Assembly (NCBI GenBank): GCA_016190245.1
Contig: JACPQY010000029.1
Span: forward strand, 1-21,671
Direction: 5' to 3'
Source of the DNA: Nitrospirota bacterium
Lineage (GTDB): Bacteria; JACPQY01
DNA length: 21,671 nt
Shown: positions 1 through 8,900 of the stretch, piece after piece
Layout: each line of letters begins with the position of its first letter
How positions within the stretch are numbered: position 1 is the stretch's first letter
The notes under the pieces: generated by a model
Database searches by the model: none
The model's input: the letters and a program-made list of their open reading frames with translations, nothing else
What the model was told of the DNA's origin: nothing
Translations under genes and position numbers: made by a program

Positions 1-1
1 T

Positions 2-997
2 ACGTGGACGGGCCCCTGTGGCGGAAGCCTGACGGATCCACAGTGCTCTTTCAATCTGGAGGGCGACACCACCGTCACGGCCTCGTTCATTCCCCAATGG
101 CACCTTACGGTCTCCGTGGAAACACCCTACGGTGGAGCAGGGTCTGTTCACACCATTGACGACCCGACAACAGGCAACAGGATCCCCGGCATAGACTGTT
201 CGGGCTCGGGGCCGGACTGCGAGGAGCTTTTCAGGGATCAGACCTTGGTTCATCTCAAAGCCGAGCCGGCCCCGGGCTCGATCTTCTATGCCTGGGGAGG
301 AGCATGTCTTGGGGTTACGACCGACGTCTGCTCACTCGAGATGGCCTCGGACATCGAGGCCGTTGCCGCATTCAGGCCCCTTCTCACCCTCACCATCACG
401 CCCCAAACATTCGGCTGGAACGGCAGCGGACAGGTCCTGGCCTACGACGAGACCGGGCAGAACGTGATCCTCGAATGTCTCTCCATCTCACCCTCATGCT
501 CGGTCAGCTACCCCTATGGTCTCACCGCCAAAGTGGAGGCCGTTCCGGACCTCAGCTCGCTCTTCTCCGGCTGGGCGGGGGCCTGCTCAGGCACGGGGCG
601 CACCTGCTGGGTGACGATGGAGGTGAATGAATCCGTGGAGGCCACATTCAAGCTCATCTACACACTCACGCTCACCAAGGCGGGAACGGGGCGCGGGACC
701 GTGACGAGCAATGACCCGGGCCTGAAGATCAACTGCGGGCGCGGCTGCCTGTCCGATCAGGGAACGTACGGCGAAGGCGAGGCGGTTCTTCTCACGGCCG
801 CGCCGGACAGCAGCTCGATCTTTTCCGGGTGGAGCGAGAACTGTGCCGTTTCAGGCCAAAATGGAGAAGTCTGCACCGTTACGATGTCCGGCGCGGAAAC
901 GACGATCGCCGTGACGTCCGAGTTCAACAGGGCACGCCTGGCTCCCGGCAACCAAGTGCGCGGCGCCAAACGGAGAGCGTCCGCGCCACCAAAGTGA
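2..997 (+). CDS. Exported repeat protein with divergent InlB B-type repeats, 3' end only
   Basis: The reading frame is open from the window edge, so the gene is truncated at its 5' end; the first GTG (116) lies inside a repeat and is not a real start. About 331 residues are present. They form four roughly 85-90-residue repeats, the first incomplete. Each ends in the pattern F-x-x-W-x-x-x-C ... C-x-V-x-M ... V-x-A-x-F, for example FSGWAGACSG and CTVTMSG. This is the pattern of the divergent InlB B-repeat (Flg_new_2) family, common in large secreted or surface proteins of environmental bacteria. Each repeat has paired Cys residues that could form a disulfide outside the cytoplasm. The C-terminus ends in a basic tail (RGAKRRASAPPK) with no anchor or sorting signal. 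The function is unknown; adhesion or a structural surface role is inferred only from the family. The SBBP-repeat gene starts 45 bp downstream on the same strand, so the two may be co-transcribed. Confidence 0.8.
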   Translation, partial: TWTGPCGGSLTDPQCSFNLEGDTTVTASFIPQWHLTVSVETPYGGAGSVHTIDDPTTGNRIPGIDCSGSGPDCEELFRDQTLVHLKAEPAPGSIFYAWGGACLGVTTDVCSLEMASDIEAVAAFRPLLTLTITPQTFGWNGSGQVLAYDETGQNVILECLSISPSCSVSYPYGLTAKVEAVPDLSSLFSGWAGACSGTGRTCWVTMEVNESVEATFKLIYTLTLTKAGTGRGTVTSNDPGLKINCGRGCLSDQGTYGEGEAVLLTAAPDSSSIFSGWSENCAVSGQNGEVCTVTMSGAETTIAVTSEFNRARLAPGNQVRGAKRRASAPPK

Positions 998-1042
998 CTT
1001 CTTGTGCGATCTCGAATCGAGGTGTCCGATGGTGGATCCAAC

Positions 1043-3319
1043 ATGAATGGAAATGCTGGAACCACCGTATTGCCGCGCCGAGGAGGCTCTCTTCGCCGTG
1101 GCCTGGTTGCGTGCGGGGCAACAGGAGTCGCCCTCGCACTCGCCTGCTACGGCCTGAGGCTTTCCTACGATCGGGGGCAACGGCCCGCGGACGATTCCAG
1201 AACCCTCGCCTCCGCTCACGAATCCCCGAACCTCACAAGCGAGACGACTCGACGGGAATCCTTCAAGCCGCGCCCCATCGTGTTCGAGGCCAACCGCGGG
1301 CAGACCCATCCTGATGTGCGTTTCTTGTCCGTCACCTCATCCCACTCACTCTTCCTCACGCCTCAGGAGGCCGTTCTCGCTCTTCGCTCCGCGCAGTCCC
1401 CTCCACCCTCGAACCGCGACGTCCACGTTGCCTCCCCGCCCCCCGCACCGACCCCTGCGGTCGTGCGAATCAAGTGGGTGGGAGGGAAACCCGAGCCTGT
1501 CTTGAGCGGTGAGCAACTCCTCCCCGGACGCAGCCACCATCTCATCGGAAACGATCCGGCCAAATGGGTCGGAAATGTCCCCCTATTTTCGAGGGTACGC
1601 TATGAGGGCATCTATGACGGCGTTGACCTCGTTTTTCACGGATCGGATCAGCAGTTGGAGTACGACTTCGAGGTGTCGCCGGGGGCGGACCCCAATGTCA
1701 TCGAATTGGCCGTTGTGGGAATCCAGGCTCTCAAGCTGGAGGAAGCAGGCGGTCTGATCTTGGAAACCACGGTGCGCCCTATTCACCACTCTGCGCCAAA
1801 TGTCTACCAGACCACCGATGGGGAACGTCGCACCGTGAGCGGGCGCTTCGTGGCCCGCGGCAAGAACCGCATCGGCTTCCAGGTCGCCTCCTACGACAAC
1901 CGGCGGGCTCTCGTGATCGATCCCCGCGTCACACTGCTCTACTCCACCTATCTGGGCGGGAGCACACCCGGCTGGGGTGACGACTATGGGGAATCCATTG
2001 CACTGGACTCCGCCGGAAACATCTTCATCACAGGAAACACAGCGGCCGCCGACTTTCCTACCCAAAACCCCTTCCAAGGCGCTCTGGCTGGTTACACCGA
2101 TGCGTTCATCACGAAGTTCAGTCCCGATGGCCAGACCCTCGTCTTCTCGACGTACTTGGGCGGATCCAGCTTCGAGGCCGGATTGGATATCGCTGTGGAC
2201 GGGGGGGGGCGCGCCTACGTGACAGGGAACACCTCTTCGGAGGATTTCCCGACCGTGCGACCGCTCCAAGACCGCTTGGGCGGGAGTGCCGATGCTTTCG
2301 TTGCTGAACTTGCGCCGGACGGGTCAGCCCTCCTCTTCTCCACGTACGCTGGAGGCGCGCTCTATGACACGGCCGACGCCCTCGACCTTGACTCAGAGCG
2401 CAGAATCGCCCTGGTCGGCCACACCGACTCGGCCGACTACCCAACAACACCTGGCAGCTTTCAGCCTCGATACGCGGGGAACCACGATGTCTTCATCACC
2501 GTCTTCCGACCCCACGGTTCGGGCCTCGACTTCTCAACCTTCCTGGGCGGAAGCATGGCCGAAAACGGTCTCGGGATCGCCGTCGATCAATCCGGTGCCG
2601 TCTACGTCACGGGGGACACCTACTCCCGCGACTTTCCCCTCGAAAAGCCCTTCCAAGGCACGTTCCGCGGAATCGGGGACGTTTTCCTCACGAAACTGAG
2701 TCCGGATGGTGCCGCCCTCGTCTATTCCACCTACCTGGGCGGGGAGAGCAATTGCCAGTTCTTCGAGGACATCGGGTATGACATCGCAGTGGATGCTCTG
2801 GGCAGCGCGTACGTGACAGGAGAAACGTGCTCCCATAACTTTCCCACGCGATATCCCTTCCAAGGCCAGAAAGCGGGTTGGAACGACGCATTTCTGAGCA
2901 AGTTCACGCCGGGTGGCGAAAACCTCGTCTATTCCACTTATCTGGGGGGAGCGGACTTTGATATGGCGCTGGTCGTCTCCCTCGACACCTCTGCGCGCGC
3001 CTACATCATGGGCGGCACCTTCTCCCGGAACTTCCCCGTCTATCGCGCCGCCCAGTGGCAATTGGCGGGGGACGAGGACGGTTTCGCCACCGTGTTCTCG
3101 CCGGATGGCCAGTCTCTCATCTATTCGACATATCTGGGCGGAACAGGCTGGGACAGGGTTCATGGTGGAGTGGCATCACCTTGTCGGCGTACCTACGCGG
3201 TCGGCTTCACTGGGTCATCCGACTTTCCCCTGCGGCATCCCTACCAGGACGACTTGGCAGGGGTGTACGACGCATTTGTCGCCGTACTCGGACCGCCCGT
3301 GGAAGGCTGCCCCGACTGA
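1043..3319 (+). CDS. SBBP-repeat beta-propeller protein, exported or lipid-anchored
   Basis: A 758-residue protein. I chose ATG 1043 over the in-frame GTG 1004 because it gives a basic N-terminus (RRGGSLRRG) followed directly by a hydrophobic segment (about residues 20-40, ending LALAC, a weak lipobox). GGTGGA lies upstream as a weak ribosome site. Around residues 78-95 is the FEANRGQTHPDVRFL block that typically opens the N-terminal domain of SBBP proteins. From about residue 300 to the end there are seven repeats opened by [YF]STYLGG or a close variant, with codons at 1940, 2144, 2336, 2531, 2723, 2930 and 3122. The spacing is 64-69 residues. Each repeat has a central GxxYVTGxT..xDFP and a closing DAFxxxxxPDG element. 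Seven repeats fit a seven-bladed beta-propeller. A surface binding or scaffolding role is inferred; no catalytic motif is seen. A run of nine G residues lies in the coding region at 2201-2209. Confidence 0.88.
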   Translation: MNGNAGTTVLPRRGGSLRRGLVACGATGVALALACYGLRLSYDRGQRPADDSRTLASAHESPNLTSETTRRESFKPRPIVFEANRGQTHPDVRFLSVTSSHSLFLTPQEAVLALRSAQSPPPSNRDVHVASPPPAPTPAVVRIKWVGGKPEPVLSGEQLLPGRSHHLIGNDPAKWVGNVPLFSRVRYEGIYDGVDLVFHGSDQQLEYDFEVSPGADPNVIELAVVGIQALKLEEAGGLILETTVRPIHHSAPNVYQTTDGERRTVSGRFVARGKNRIGFQVASYDNRRALVIDPRVTLLYSTYLGGSTPGWGDDYGESIALDSAGNIFITGNTAAADFPTQNPFQGALAGYTDAFITKFSPDGQTLVFSTYLGGSSFEAGLDIAVDGGGRAYVTGNTSSEDFPTVRPLQDRLGGSADAFVAELAPDGSALLFSTYAGGALYDTADALDLDSERRIALVGHTDSADYPTTPGSFQPRYAGNHDVFITVFRPHGSGLDFSTFLGGSMAENGLGIAVDQSGAVYVTGDTYSRDFPLEKPFQGTFRGIGDVFLTKLSPDGAALVYSTYLGGESNCQFFEDIGYDIAVDALGSAYVTGETCSHNFPTRYPFQGQKAGWNDAFLSKFTPGGENLVYSTYLGGADFDMALVVSLDTSARAYIMGGTFSRNFPVYRAAQWQLAGDEDGFATVFSPDGQSLIYSTYLGGTGWDRVHGGVASPCRRTYAVGFTGSSDFPLRHPYQDDLAGVYDAFVAVLGPPVEGCPD
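1940..3319 (+). repeat. Seven tandem SBBP propeller repeats within the coding sequence
   Basis: The codons for the [YF]ST[YF]xGG motif recur at 1940, 2144, 2336, 2531, 2723, 2930 and 3122, giving periods of 204, 192, 195, 192, 207 and 192 nt. The repeats have diverged in DNA sequence, so they look old rather than a recent tandem amplification. The third copy reads FSTYAGG and the fourth FSTFLGG; the rest are [YF]STYLGG. Confidence 0.8.
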
Positions 3320-3320
3320 A

Positions 3321-3343
3321 CCCGCGGCAGACTTCCTCGCGGG
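3321..3343. terminator. Possible bidirectional terminator hairpin between convergent genes
   Basis: CCCGCG (3321-3326) and CGCGGG (3338-3343) form a 6-bp GC stem with an 11-nt loop. It fills the 26-bp gap between the stop codons of the SBBP gene (+) and the SurA-like gene (-). There is no T tract on either side, so intrinsic termination is uncertain; its position is the main argument. Confidence 0.35.
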
Positions 3344-3345
3344 CC

Positions 3346-4329
3346 TCAGAGCGTGGGCGGGCCGAGCGCGAACTTCTCGGACCAAGGGACCAGCCGAACC
3401 ATCTCCGTCTGAAGCGCTGAGTCCAGCACTCTCACGGGGATATCTCTCGCCTCGTCCCAATACACCTCGTCGTGGGACCTCTTGTGGAACGCGGCCATGC
3501 GTAGGAGACGCCTCTCGCCGACCTTTCGGTCGTAGCGCAGCACGAGAAACATGTCCGGCATCTCCACCACCTCGGGCACAACCTCCCCCGGGCGAACGCC
3601 GCTGAGGGTTTCGGAAAGAAACCGTTTTGCCCACTCCGCGTCTGAGCGCTGCGCATCGCCTGAAGGCAACCCGGCCGCCGCCGCCACGTTCGGTGGCACG
3701 CCGGAGAGGGCCGATTGGGGGGCGGGACCTCCCGGGCGGGATTCATGCACGGGGAGCCAACCTTCTGAAGTGACATCCAACCCGGTCGCCTCCCTCCCAA
3801 GGGCCTCCTTCGCGCGCCGGTCGAACTCGCGTGGCCTCTCCCGCACGCTCCTCATCCACGCCTCGGCCTCCGCGCGCCGCCCACCCTGGATCTCGGGCGA
3901 CCAGCGCACAACATCGTAGGGCAGAACCCGGCCGACGTACACGGGCAGAATGTAGTTCGCGAGGTAGGCCTTCCGCCGACCCCCGAACACGGCCTTGATC
4001 CTTGCGAGCACCTCGGGCGCGAGCGTTTCGCGGTCGATCCGTCCGGCCTCCGTTTCCAGCACTTCCGTCGTAACGGCCTTGCCGTGTTTCTTCATGATCG
4101 AGGCCCCCACGCAGGCCTTGAGAAGGTGGCTGAGGACGATGCCCGGCTCCACCACCCGGCCCTCCTCGGTGATCTTGAGCACCTCCTGCCGATCCTGGAG
4201 ATCCTTCTGCGTGATTTCGCACTCGCCGGCCCGGGCCGCGAGTGGCGGACTCTCCGGCTTGCGCGAACAGGCCCCACATAGCACGAGGACGGCCGCAACC
4301 CACGGCACACCGGTCTTCACACCCCGCAT
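3346..4329 (-). CDS. SurA/PpiC-like lipoprotein, putative periplasmic folding factor
   Basis: A 327-residue protein. The frame continues upstream, but the start is placed at ATG 4329 because the protein then opens with a typical lipoprotein signal (MRGVKTG, a hydrophobic stretch, then CGAC with Cys21 as the lipidated residue). The upstream residues are low-complexity and cross the palindrome at 4455-4490. Residues 36-125 look like the helical N-terminal chaperone region of SurA-type proteins (EITQKDLQDRQEVL, then a charged helical segment). Around 240-270, LSGVRPGEVVPEVVEMPDMFLVLRYDRK resembles the end of a parvulin domain, where 'PGEV..PV....G.H....' is usual. The canonical parvulin active-site block is not evident, so isomerase activity is doubtful and a holdase or chaperone role is the better guess. 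It is transcribed divergently from the metallo-hydrolase gene and convergently with the SBBP gene. Confidence 0.72.
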   Translation of the reverse strand: MRGVKTGVPWVAAVLVLCGACSRKPESPPLAARAGECEITQKDLQDRQEVLKITEEGRVVEPGIVLSHLLKACVGASIMKKHGKAVTTEVLETEAGRIDRETLAPEVLARIKAVFGGRRKAYLANYILPVYVGRVLPYDVVRWSPEIQGGRRAEAEAWMRSVRERPREFDRRAKEALGREATGLDVTSEGWLPVHESRPGGPAPQSALSGVPPNVAAAAGLPSGDAQRSDAEWAKRFLSETLSGVRPGEVVPEVVEMPDMFLVLRYDRKVGERRLLRMAAFHKRSHDEVYWDEARDIPVRVLDSALQTEMVRLVPWSEKFALGPPTL

Positions 4330-4454
4330 GGTAGTCCACACAACGACCCTCTTCCAGCGCGGCGGCGTCAGGCGTTCAACCACCGCCCCGAATCGCACGG
4401 CAAGGCGAGACACGTCCGCAGACGGCACAACGAAGCCTGACCCCCTTTCTTCTC

Positions 4455-4490
4455 TTACTGTACAGAAGACGGCCGTCTTCTGTACAGTAA
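4455..4490. promoter_or_regulatory. Perfect 36-bp palindrome, candidate operator
   Basis: The left arm TTACTGTACAGAAGACGG is followed immediately by its exact reverse complement. Each arm also contains the 8-bp self-palindrome CTGTACAG, at 4458-4465 and 4480-4487. Their centres are 22 bp apart, about two helical turns, so both would face the same side of the DNA. The element lies 125 bp upstream of the SurA-like gene start and 162 bp upstream of the metallo-hydrolase start. No T tract follows on either strand, which argues against a terminator. I do not recognise the regulator. A copy of a dispersed palindromic repeat is the main alternative. Confidence 0.6.
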
Positions 4491-4612
4491 ACAAGACGTT
4501 CGCCGACCTCATGAGGACACCGGCGGGAATCAAGGAAACTCCAGAGGCTCCGGATTCCCCGCCGGTCGGTGAGGACCTGACAACCTCGGCGTGGGTCAGC
4601 CGTGGCCATGCA

Positions 4613-4643
4613 TTGGACACCGATCCCGTTGCGCTGGTAGGCT
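4613..4643 (+). promoter_or_regulatory. Weak promoter candidate for the metallo-hydrolase gene
   Basis: TTGGAC (4613-4618) and TAGGCT (4638-4643) are 19 bp apart and lie 9 nt before the GTG start at 4653. The spacing is longer than ideal and the -10 box matches only partly. Confidence 0.25.
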
Positions 4644-4652
4644 CGGCATACC

Positions 4653-5549
4653 GTGTACGGCATCTCATTGTTGATGTGGCTGCCTGCGGTGACGATCGCC
4701 CAGGCGGGGGAAGTCCCGTGCGTGGAGGTTTCCGCTCTGCATACCGGCGGGATGATTCAGCGCGAGTACGCGGCGATGGAAGGCGGGCGGTGGGGGGAGA
4801 AGGTGGACATGACGATGTCCGCCATCGCCTTCCGCGAGCCCGGCAGCAGCGGCCTCTGGCTGTTTGACGCGGGGCTTGCGGCGCAGGTTGAGGAGCAGCG
4901 CGAGGCGGCGCCCTGGTGGTTCCGCTTGGCGCTCAGAGACGTGCGGCCCGGCCGCCCTGCCATCGAGCAGCTCGGCCCGGCCGCCCAGAACGTCAGCGGC
5001 ATCGTTCTGTCGCACGCCCACTGGGACCACTTGAGCGGCGTGGTGGATTTCCCCCATGTTCCAGTCTACGCGCCCGAGCGGGAACTCACGTGGGCACGGG
5101 AGCAGAAGGCGGGCCGGCACGGCATCCTGCCTGCCCTCGTGGACTCCGCAGCCGCGCGGTTCCGGGCGATGGCCGCCGAGCCGAGGGCCGACATTGACCC
5201 CTTCGGTGAGGCCGGCGACTTCTTCGGGAACGGCTCCGTCCTCTTCATCCCTGTCCACGGCCACACTCCCGGCAGCCTCCTCATGCTTGCCTCCGCCTGC
5301 GACGGCCGCCGCTTCCTTTTCATTGGCGACGAGGCGTGGATCCGGCGGGCGGTCCAGGAGGCCCGTAAGCGGCCCTGGTTCGTTCGGTGGGTAGCGGATG
5401 TCGAGGCCGAGGTCATTCCTCGCGAGCTGACCCTCGTGCGCCAGCTCGCTTCGCGGCTCGAGGCCGTCGTGATCCCCGCTCACGACCGCCGTGCCCATGA
5501 CGCGGTGCCCGAATACCCCTCGTTCGCCGGCGCTCCCCGTTCCGATTGA
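4653..5549 (+). CDS. Exported metallo-beta-lactamase-fold hydrolase
   Basis: A 298-residue protein with the complete metal-binding set of the metallo-beta-lactamase superfamily: HAHWDH at 121-126 (His121, His123, Asp125, His126), HGHTPGS at 202-208 (His202), IGDE with Asp226, and a late AHD with His277. This predicts a binuclear zinc hydrolase. The N-terminus (MYGISLLMWLPAVTIAQAGE) looks like a short signal peptide cleaved after AQA, so the enzyme is probably periplasmic. The start is GTG 4653; an in-frame ATG at 4674 would shorten the signal. The spacing and the HGHTPGS motif resemble the lactonase/glyoxalase-II-like branch, but the substrate cannot be told from sequence. It is divergent from the SurA-like lipoprotein gene, and the next lipoprotein gene starts 33 bp downstream from its own promoter. 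Confidence 0.85.
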   Translation: MYGISLLMWLPAVTIAQAGEVPCVEVSALHTGGMIQREYAAMEGGRWGEKVDMTMSAIAFREPGSSGLWLFDAGLAAQVEEQREAAPWWFRLALRDVRPGRPAIEQLGPAAQNVSGIVLSHAHWDHLSGVVDFPHVPVYAPERELTWAREQKAGRHGILPALVDSAAARFRAMAAEPRADIDPFGEAGDFFGNGSVLFIPVHGHTPGSLLMLASACDGRRFLFIGDEAWIRRAVQEARKRPWFVRWVADVEAEVIPRELTLVRQLASRLEAVVIPAHDRRAHDAVPEYPSFAGAPRSD

Positions 5550-5575
5550 CCACCACGGACCCCCAGTGATAGGTT
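5546..5575 (+). promoter_or_regulatory. Strong promoter candidate giving a leaderless transcript of the 5583 gene
   Basis: TTGACC (5546-5551, five of six matches to the -35 consensus) is followed after 18 bp by TAGGTT (5570-5575), and then after 7 nt by ATG 5583. The predicted transcription start falls on or next to the start codon, and no Shine-Dalgarno sequence is present. The -35 box overlaps the stop codon of the metallo-hydrolase gene. Confidence 0.5.
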
Positions 5576-5582
5576 CACGAGC

Positions 5583-5957
5583 ATGATCGCGCGACATGTG
5601 CGTCCCACAACCCTCCTCCTCCTCGTCGCCGCCCTTCTCCTCCCTGCGTGTGGCGTGATGCGCGCCTCCCCCCTCAACACGGTCGTCGGCCTGCAGCAAC
5701 ACCAGCTTACGCCGGACGCGTACACGCTTCTGGGCCCCGTCCAGGGCTCGGAGTGCGGGTGGTCGGTTCTCTACTTCCTCCAAGTTGACCCGGCGAGCAC
5801 CATGGAGGCGTATCAGCACGCGCTCTCCACGCGAGGCGCCGATTTCATCATCGAACCTCGCACGGAGTTGGAGATGTCGAACTACGTCGTCTACCAGGAC
5901 TTCTGTGTCCACGTCTGGGGGCTGGGCGCCAAGCTCAAGGGCGCCGCCCCGCACTGA
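5583..5957 (+). CDS. Small lipoprotein of unknown function
   Basis: A 124-residue protein. The N-terminus MIARHVRPTT is followed by a leucine-rich stretch and LLPAC, a clear lipobox with Cys23 as the lipid site. The mature part has Cys59 (GSECGW) and Cys108 (DFCVHVWG), which could pair in the periplasm. It also has a segment typical of small TRL-like or DUF lipoproteins (MEAYQHALSTRGADFIIEPRTE), where an Ala-rich helix precedes a beta-strand. I do not recognise the exact family. ATG 5583 lies directly behind a -10 box. The 3' end overlaps the start region of the large hydrolase gene by up to 53 bp, so the two are probably translated from one transcript. Confidence 0.75.
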   Translation: MIARHVRPTTLLLLVAALLLPACGVMRASPLNTVVGLQQHQLTPDAYTLLGPVQGSECGWSVLYFLQVDPASTMEAYQHALSTRGADFIIEPRTELEMSNYVVYQDFCVHVWGLGAKLKGAAPH

Positions 5958-8900
5958 TACTCCCATCCGCCTCCTCGTCTTCGCTCTCCTCGCCCTTCTC
6001 GCCTCGGCGTGCGGCGGCGATCCGTTCGTGGGTCTCCATCCGACACCGGCCGGCGACGGGCCGGCGGTGATCTACGATCTCACGCACAAGCCTCTCCCCG
6101 ACATCCCCTTCCCCAACGACTCTGCCACACGACCCGACTCTTCCAGCCCGACGGGCCGCCGCGTCTCGCTCTCGCTCGCTGCCCCCACCGCCCTCGAGCG
6201 CCAGATCCGGCTCCAAGCCAACGAGCTGACGGGCTTCAGTCTCTACGGCCCGATCACCGTCTCGTTCTCCGAGCCGCTCGACGTCGGCCTCTTCAAGACC
6301 CACCACCTCGGCAACCGCAGCGCCGAGGACGACCTCCTCTACCTCATCAACATTGACCGCGCTTCACCGCACTTCGGGTCTCTCGTGCCGCTCGAGCTCG
6401 GCCAGGGCAACTTTCCGCTCCTCATCGACCATCAGAAATCCGATCCCGACGATCCCTTCGGCATCTTCGAGAACGACCCGAAACGTTTCTCGAGCAACAT
6501 CCTGTTCGAGACGACCGAGGAGGACGCGAACGGCAACGGATCGCTCGACGAGGGCGAAGACGCCGATTTCGACGGCGTCCTCGATCATCCCAACGTCTGG
6601 GACCCCTCGCACCGGCCTATTGACCAGGATCGGGATCTCCTCGCCTTCTACGAGCGCGAGACGCGTACGCTGACCGCCCGGCCGGTTCTCCCTCTCGATC
6701 AACGCACGACCTACGCGGTGGTCCTGACGCGCAGGCTGCTCGGCGAGAACGGCCAAGCCGTCCGCTCCCCCTTTCCCTACGTTCACCACCTCAGCCAGAC
6801 CTCCGCCCTCTCGGAACTGCCCGCCGCACTGGCGGTCGCCGGCCTCAACCTGGGATGGGACGGCATCGCGTTCGCGTGGTCGTTCACCACGCAGGATGCC
6901 ACCGGCGAGATGGAGGCGATCCGCGCGGGGCTCTATGGTCGAGGGCCGTACGCGTGGCTGGCGGATCGGTTCCCCCCGGACGTGGAGCTCGATCCGCTTG
7001 CGAGCAAGCTGAACCCCGACTTCGGCATCACGAGCCTGTATCGAATCCCCGCCCGCACCCTCGAGCAGCTTTTTCGCCTCGCCGTGCAGGTGGCGCCCGA
7101 CCTTCTCTCCCTCCTCACGGATGCGGCCGACGCCGGACAGTTCGTGGACGAGTTCTTCAAGCCCTGGGCCTTCATTGATTACTTCGTGGCCGGGACGTAC
7201 CTCTCGCCCAACTTCATGGTGGACCGGGACGGGATCGCCGAGGCGGGGTATCCCGCCGACGACGACGAGACCTTCAAGATCGATGCGAGATCCGGCCTGG
7301 CGACGGTTGGCGAGGGCCGGGGCATGTTCTTCTGCGCCGTTCCCAAACAGGTTTCCGGCCGCACGCAGCCATTTCCGGTCGCCTTCCTCCCTCACGGCTA
7401 CGGCGGCTCGCGTCTCGCGGCGGTCCTCCAGATGGGCGTCATCGCGCAGTACGGATTCGCGAGCTGCGGTGTGGATGCGTTCAGCAGCGGCCTTGCCGTC
7501 ATCCTCGGTGAGAACCTGCCCCTCACGGCCGACGACATCCGAAGTCTCATCAAACCGTTCGGCATGGATCCCTTCTGGGATAACCTCATCCTCAAGGGTC
7601 GGGCGCGGGACCTGAACAACGACGGCTTCGCGGAATCCGCCGGCGATCTCTTCACTCCCGATCTGTACCATACGCGCGACGCGCTCCGGCAGACGATGGT
7701 GGACTACCTGCAACTCGTGAGGGCGATGCGCGGGTGGGACGGCGTTCGCCGCGGCACGCAGGACCTCGACGGGGACGGACAAACCGACCTCGCGGGCGAT
7801 TTTGACGGCAACGGACTCGTGGATTTCGGGGGGCCGCTGCCGGCGGGGGCCAAGTACTACATGACCGGTTGTTCGCTCGGCGGGATCACGACCGGGCTCC
7901 TCAGCGGGATCGAACCGGCGCTTTCCGCCACCGCGCCGATGGCGGGTGCAGCCGGCCTCTCGGACGTGGCCATGCGAACGGTTCAACCGCGCGCCGTCGA
8001 GGCCGTCTATCTGCCCCTCTTCGGACCCATGATCGTCGGGAATCCCGTTGAGGGTGGTATCGAGGTCAAGTACCTCGCGCTCGACGTGTACAAACAGGCC
8101 CACCTGCCCTTTCTGGTCAGCGACAAGATCAACCCCGGCGATCGCGTGGAGCTCCACAACCTCGTGAACGGCGAGTGGGATTGGACCGTCGTGGGACCGG
8201 ACAAAAAATTCCGGCTCGCCGTGGCGGCTGACGCGCTCACCGCGACAGAGAAACGCCACCTCCTAGGGCAACTCGGAAAGCCCAAGCCTCCCGCACACAC
8301 GCCCGATCTCACGGGCGACGAGACGCTGGCCACGGGGGACGCCCTCGAAATCCGTGTCTGCGACGGCCCGAGCTACTCAACCGCCCCTTGTTCGCCCGTG
8401 CGCGTGAGGTTCCGTCGCCACGACATCGCCTTCACCTATCAGGGGGCGCGCTACGCCGAGGGCAGCCGCCTCACGGCCCTCCACCCGGGATTCGGGTTCA
8501 AAAGGAACCGGCCTCCCCTGCGCCGATTCCTCTCCATTGCCCAGACCGCCCTCGATCCCGGCGATCCGGTCGCCTACGCGCCACACTACTTCACCGACCC
8601 CCTCGACTTCTCGTACGACCCCGACATCAAGCCCGAAGATGTTCCGGTGCCCGTCCTCGTGGTCAATACGGTGGGCGACATGAACGTGCCGATCAGTTCG
8701 GGGATCTCGATCGCGCGCGCCGCCGGAGTCATCGATCTCACGTCCGAGAAGGCCGACACCGGTGGGCGAACTGAGAACGAGATCATCCTCGATCACTTCG
8801 TGGCGGAAGGCGCGGAGAGGCTCCGGCGATTCTCCGGGCCGCCATGGAGCGACGACCGCTCGATCTTGTTCGATCTCGACGACCTCGATGACGGCACGGA

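Larger units (their letters stand above)
4330..4652. other. 323-bp divergent intergenic region
   Basis: This lies between the start codons of the SurA-like lipoprotein (-) and the metallo-hydrolase (+). The one striking element is a perfect 36-bp palindrome at 4455-4490. A weak promoter candidate for the + gene sits at 4613-4643. I see no convincing gene in it; the frame that crosses it on the - strand is an N-terminal extension without protein-like composition. Confidence 0.6.

Noticed and set aside
1004-1042. GTG 1004 as start of the SBBP protein
   Set aside because: It adds 13 residues before the basic, signal-like N-terminus and has no ribosome site; ATG 1043 fits better.
4455-4490. The 36-bp palindrome as an intrinsic terminator
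   Set aside because: No gene ends nearby, since it lies between two divergent starts, and no T run follows on either strand.
4665-5966. 433-codon open frame on the - strand
   Set aside because: It lies antisense to the metallo-hydrolase with its complete HAHWDH set and to the small lipoprotein; no domain is seen in it.
6364-8259. 631-codon open frame on the - strand
   Set aside because: It is the antisense shadow of the large hydrolase gene. The + strand frame has a signal sequence, GCSLGG and calcium-loop motifs; the - frame has no recognisable domain and is rich in Arg/Glu/Val/Gly as expected from GC-rich antisense.
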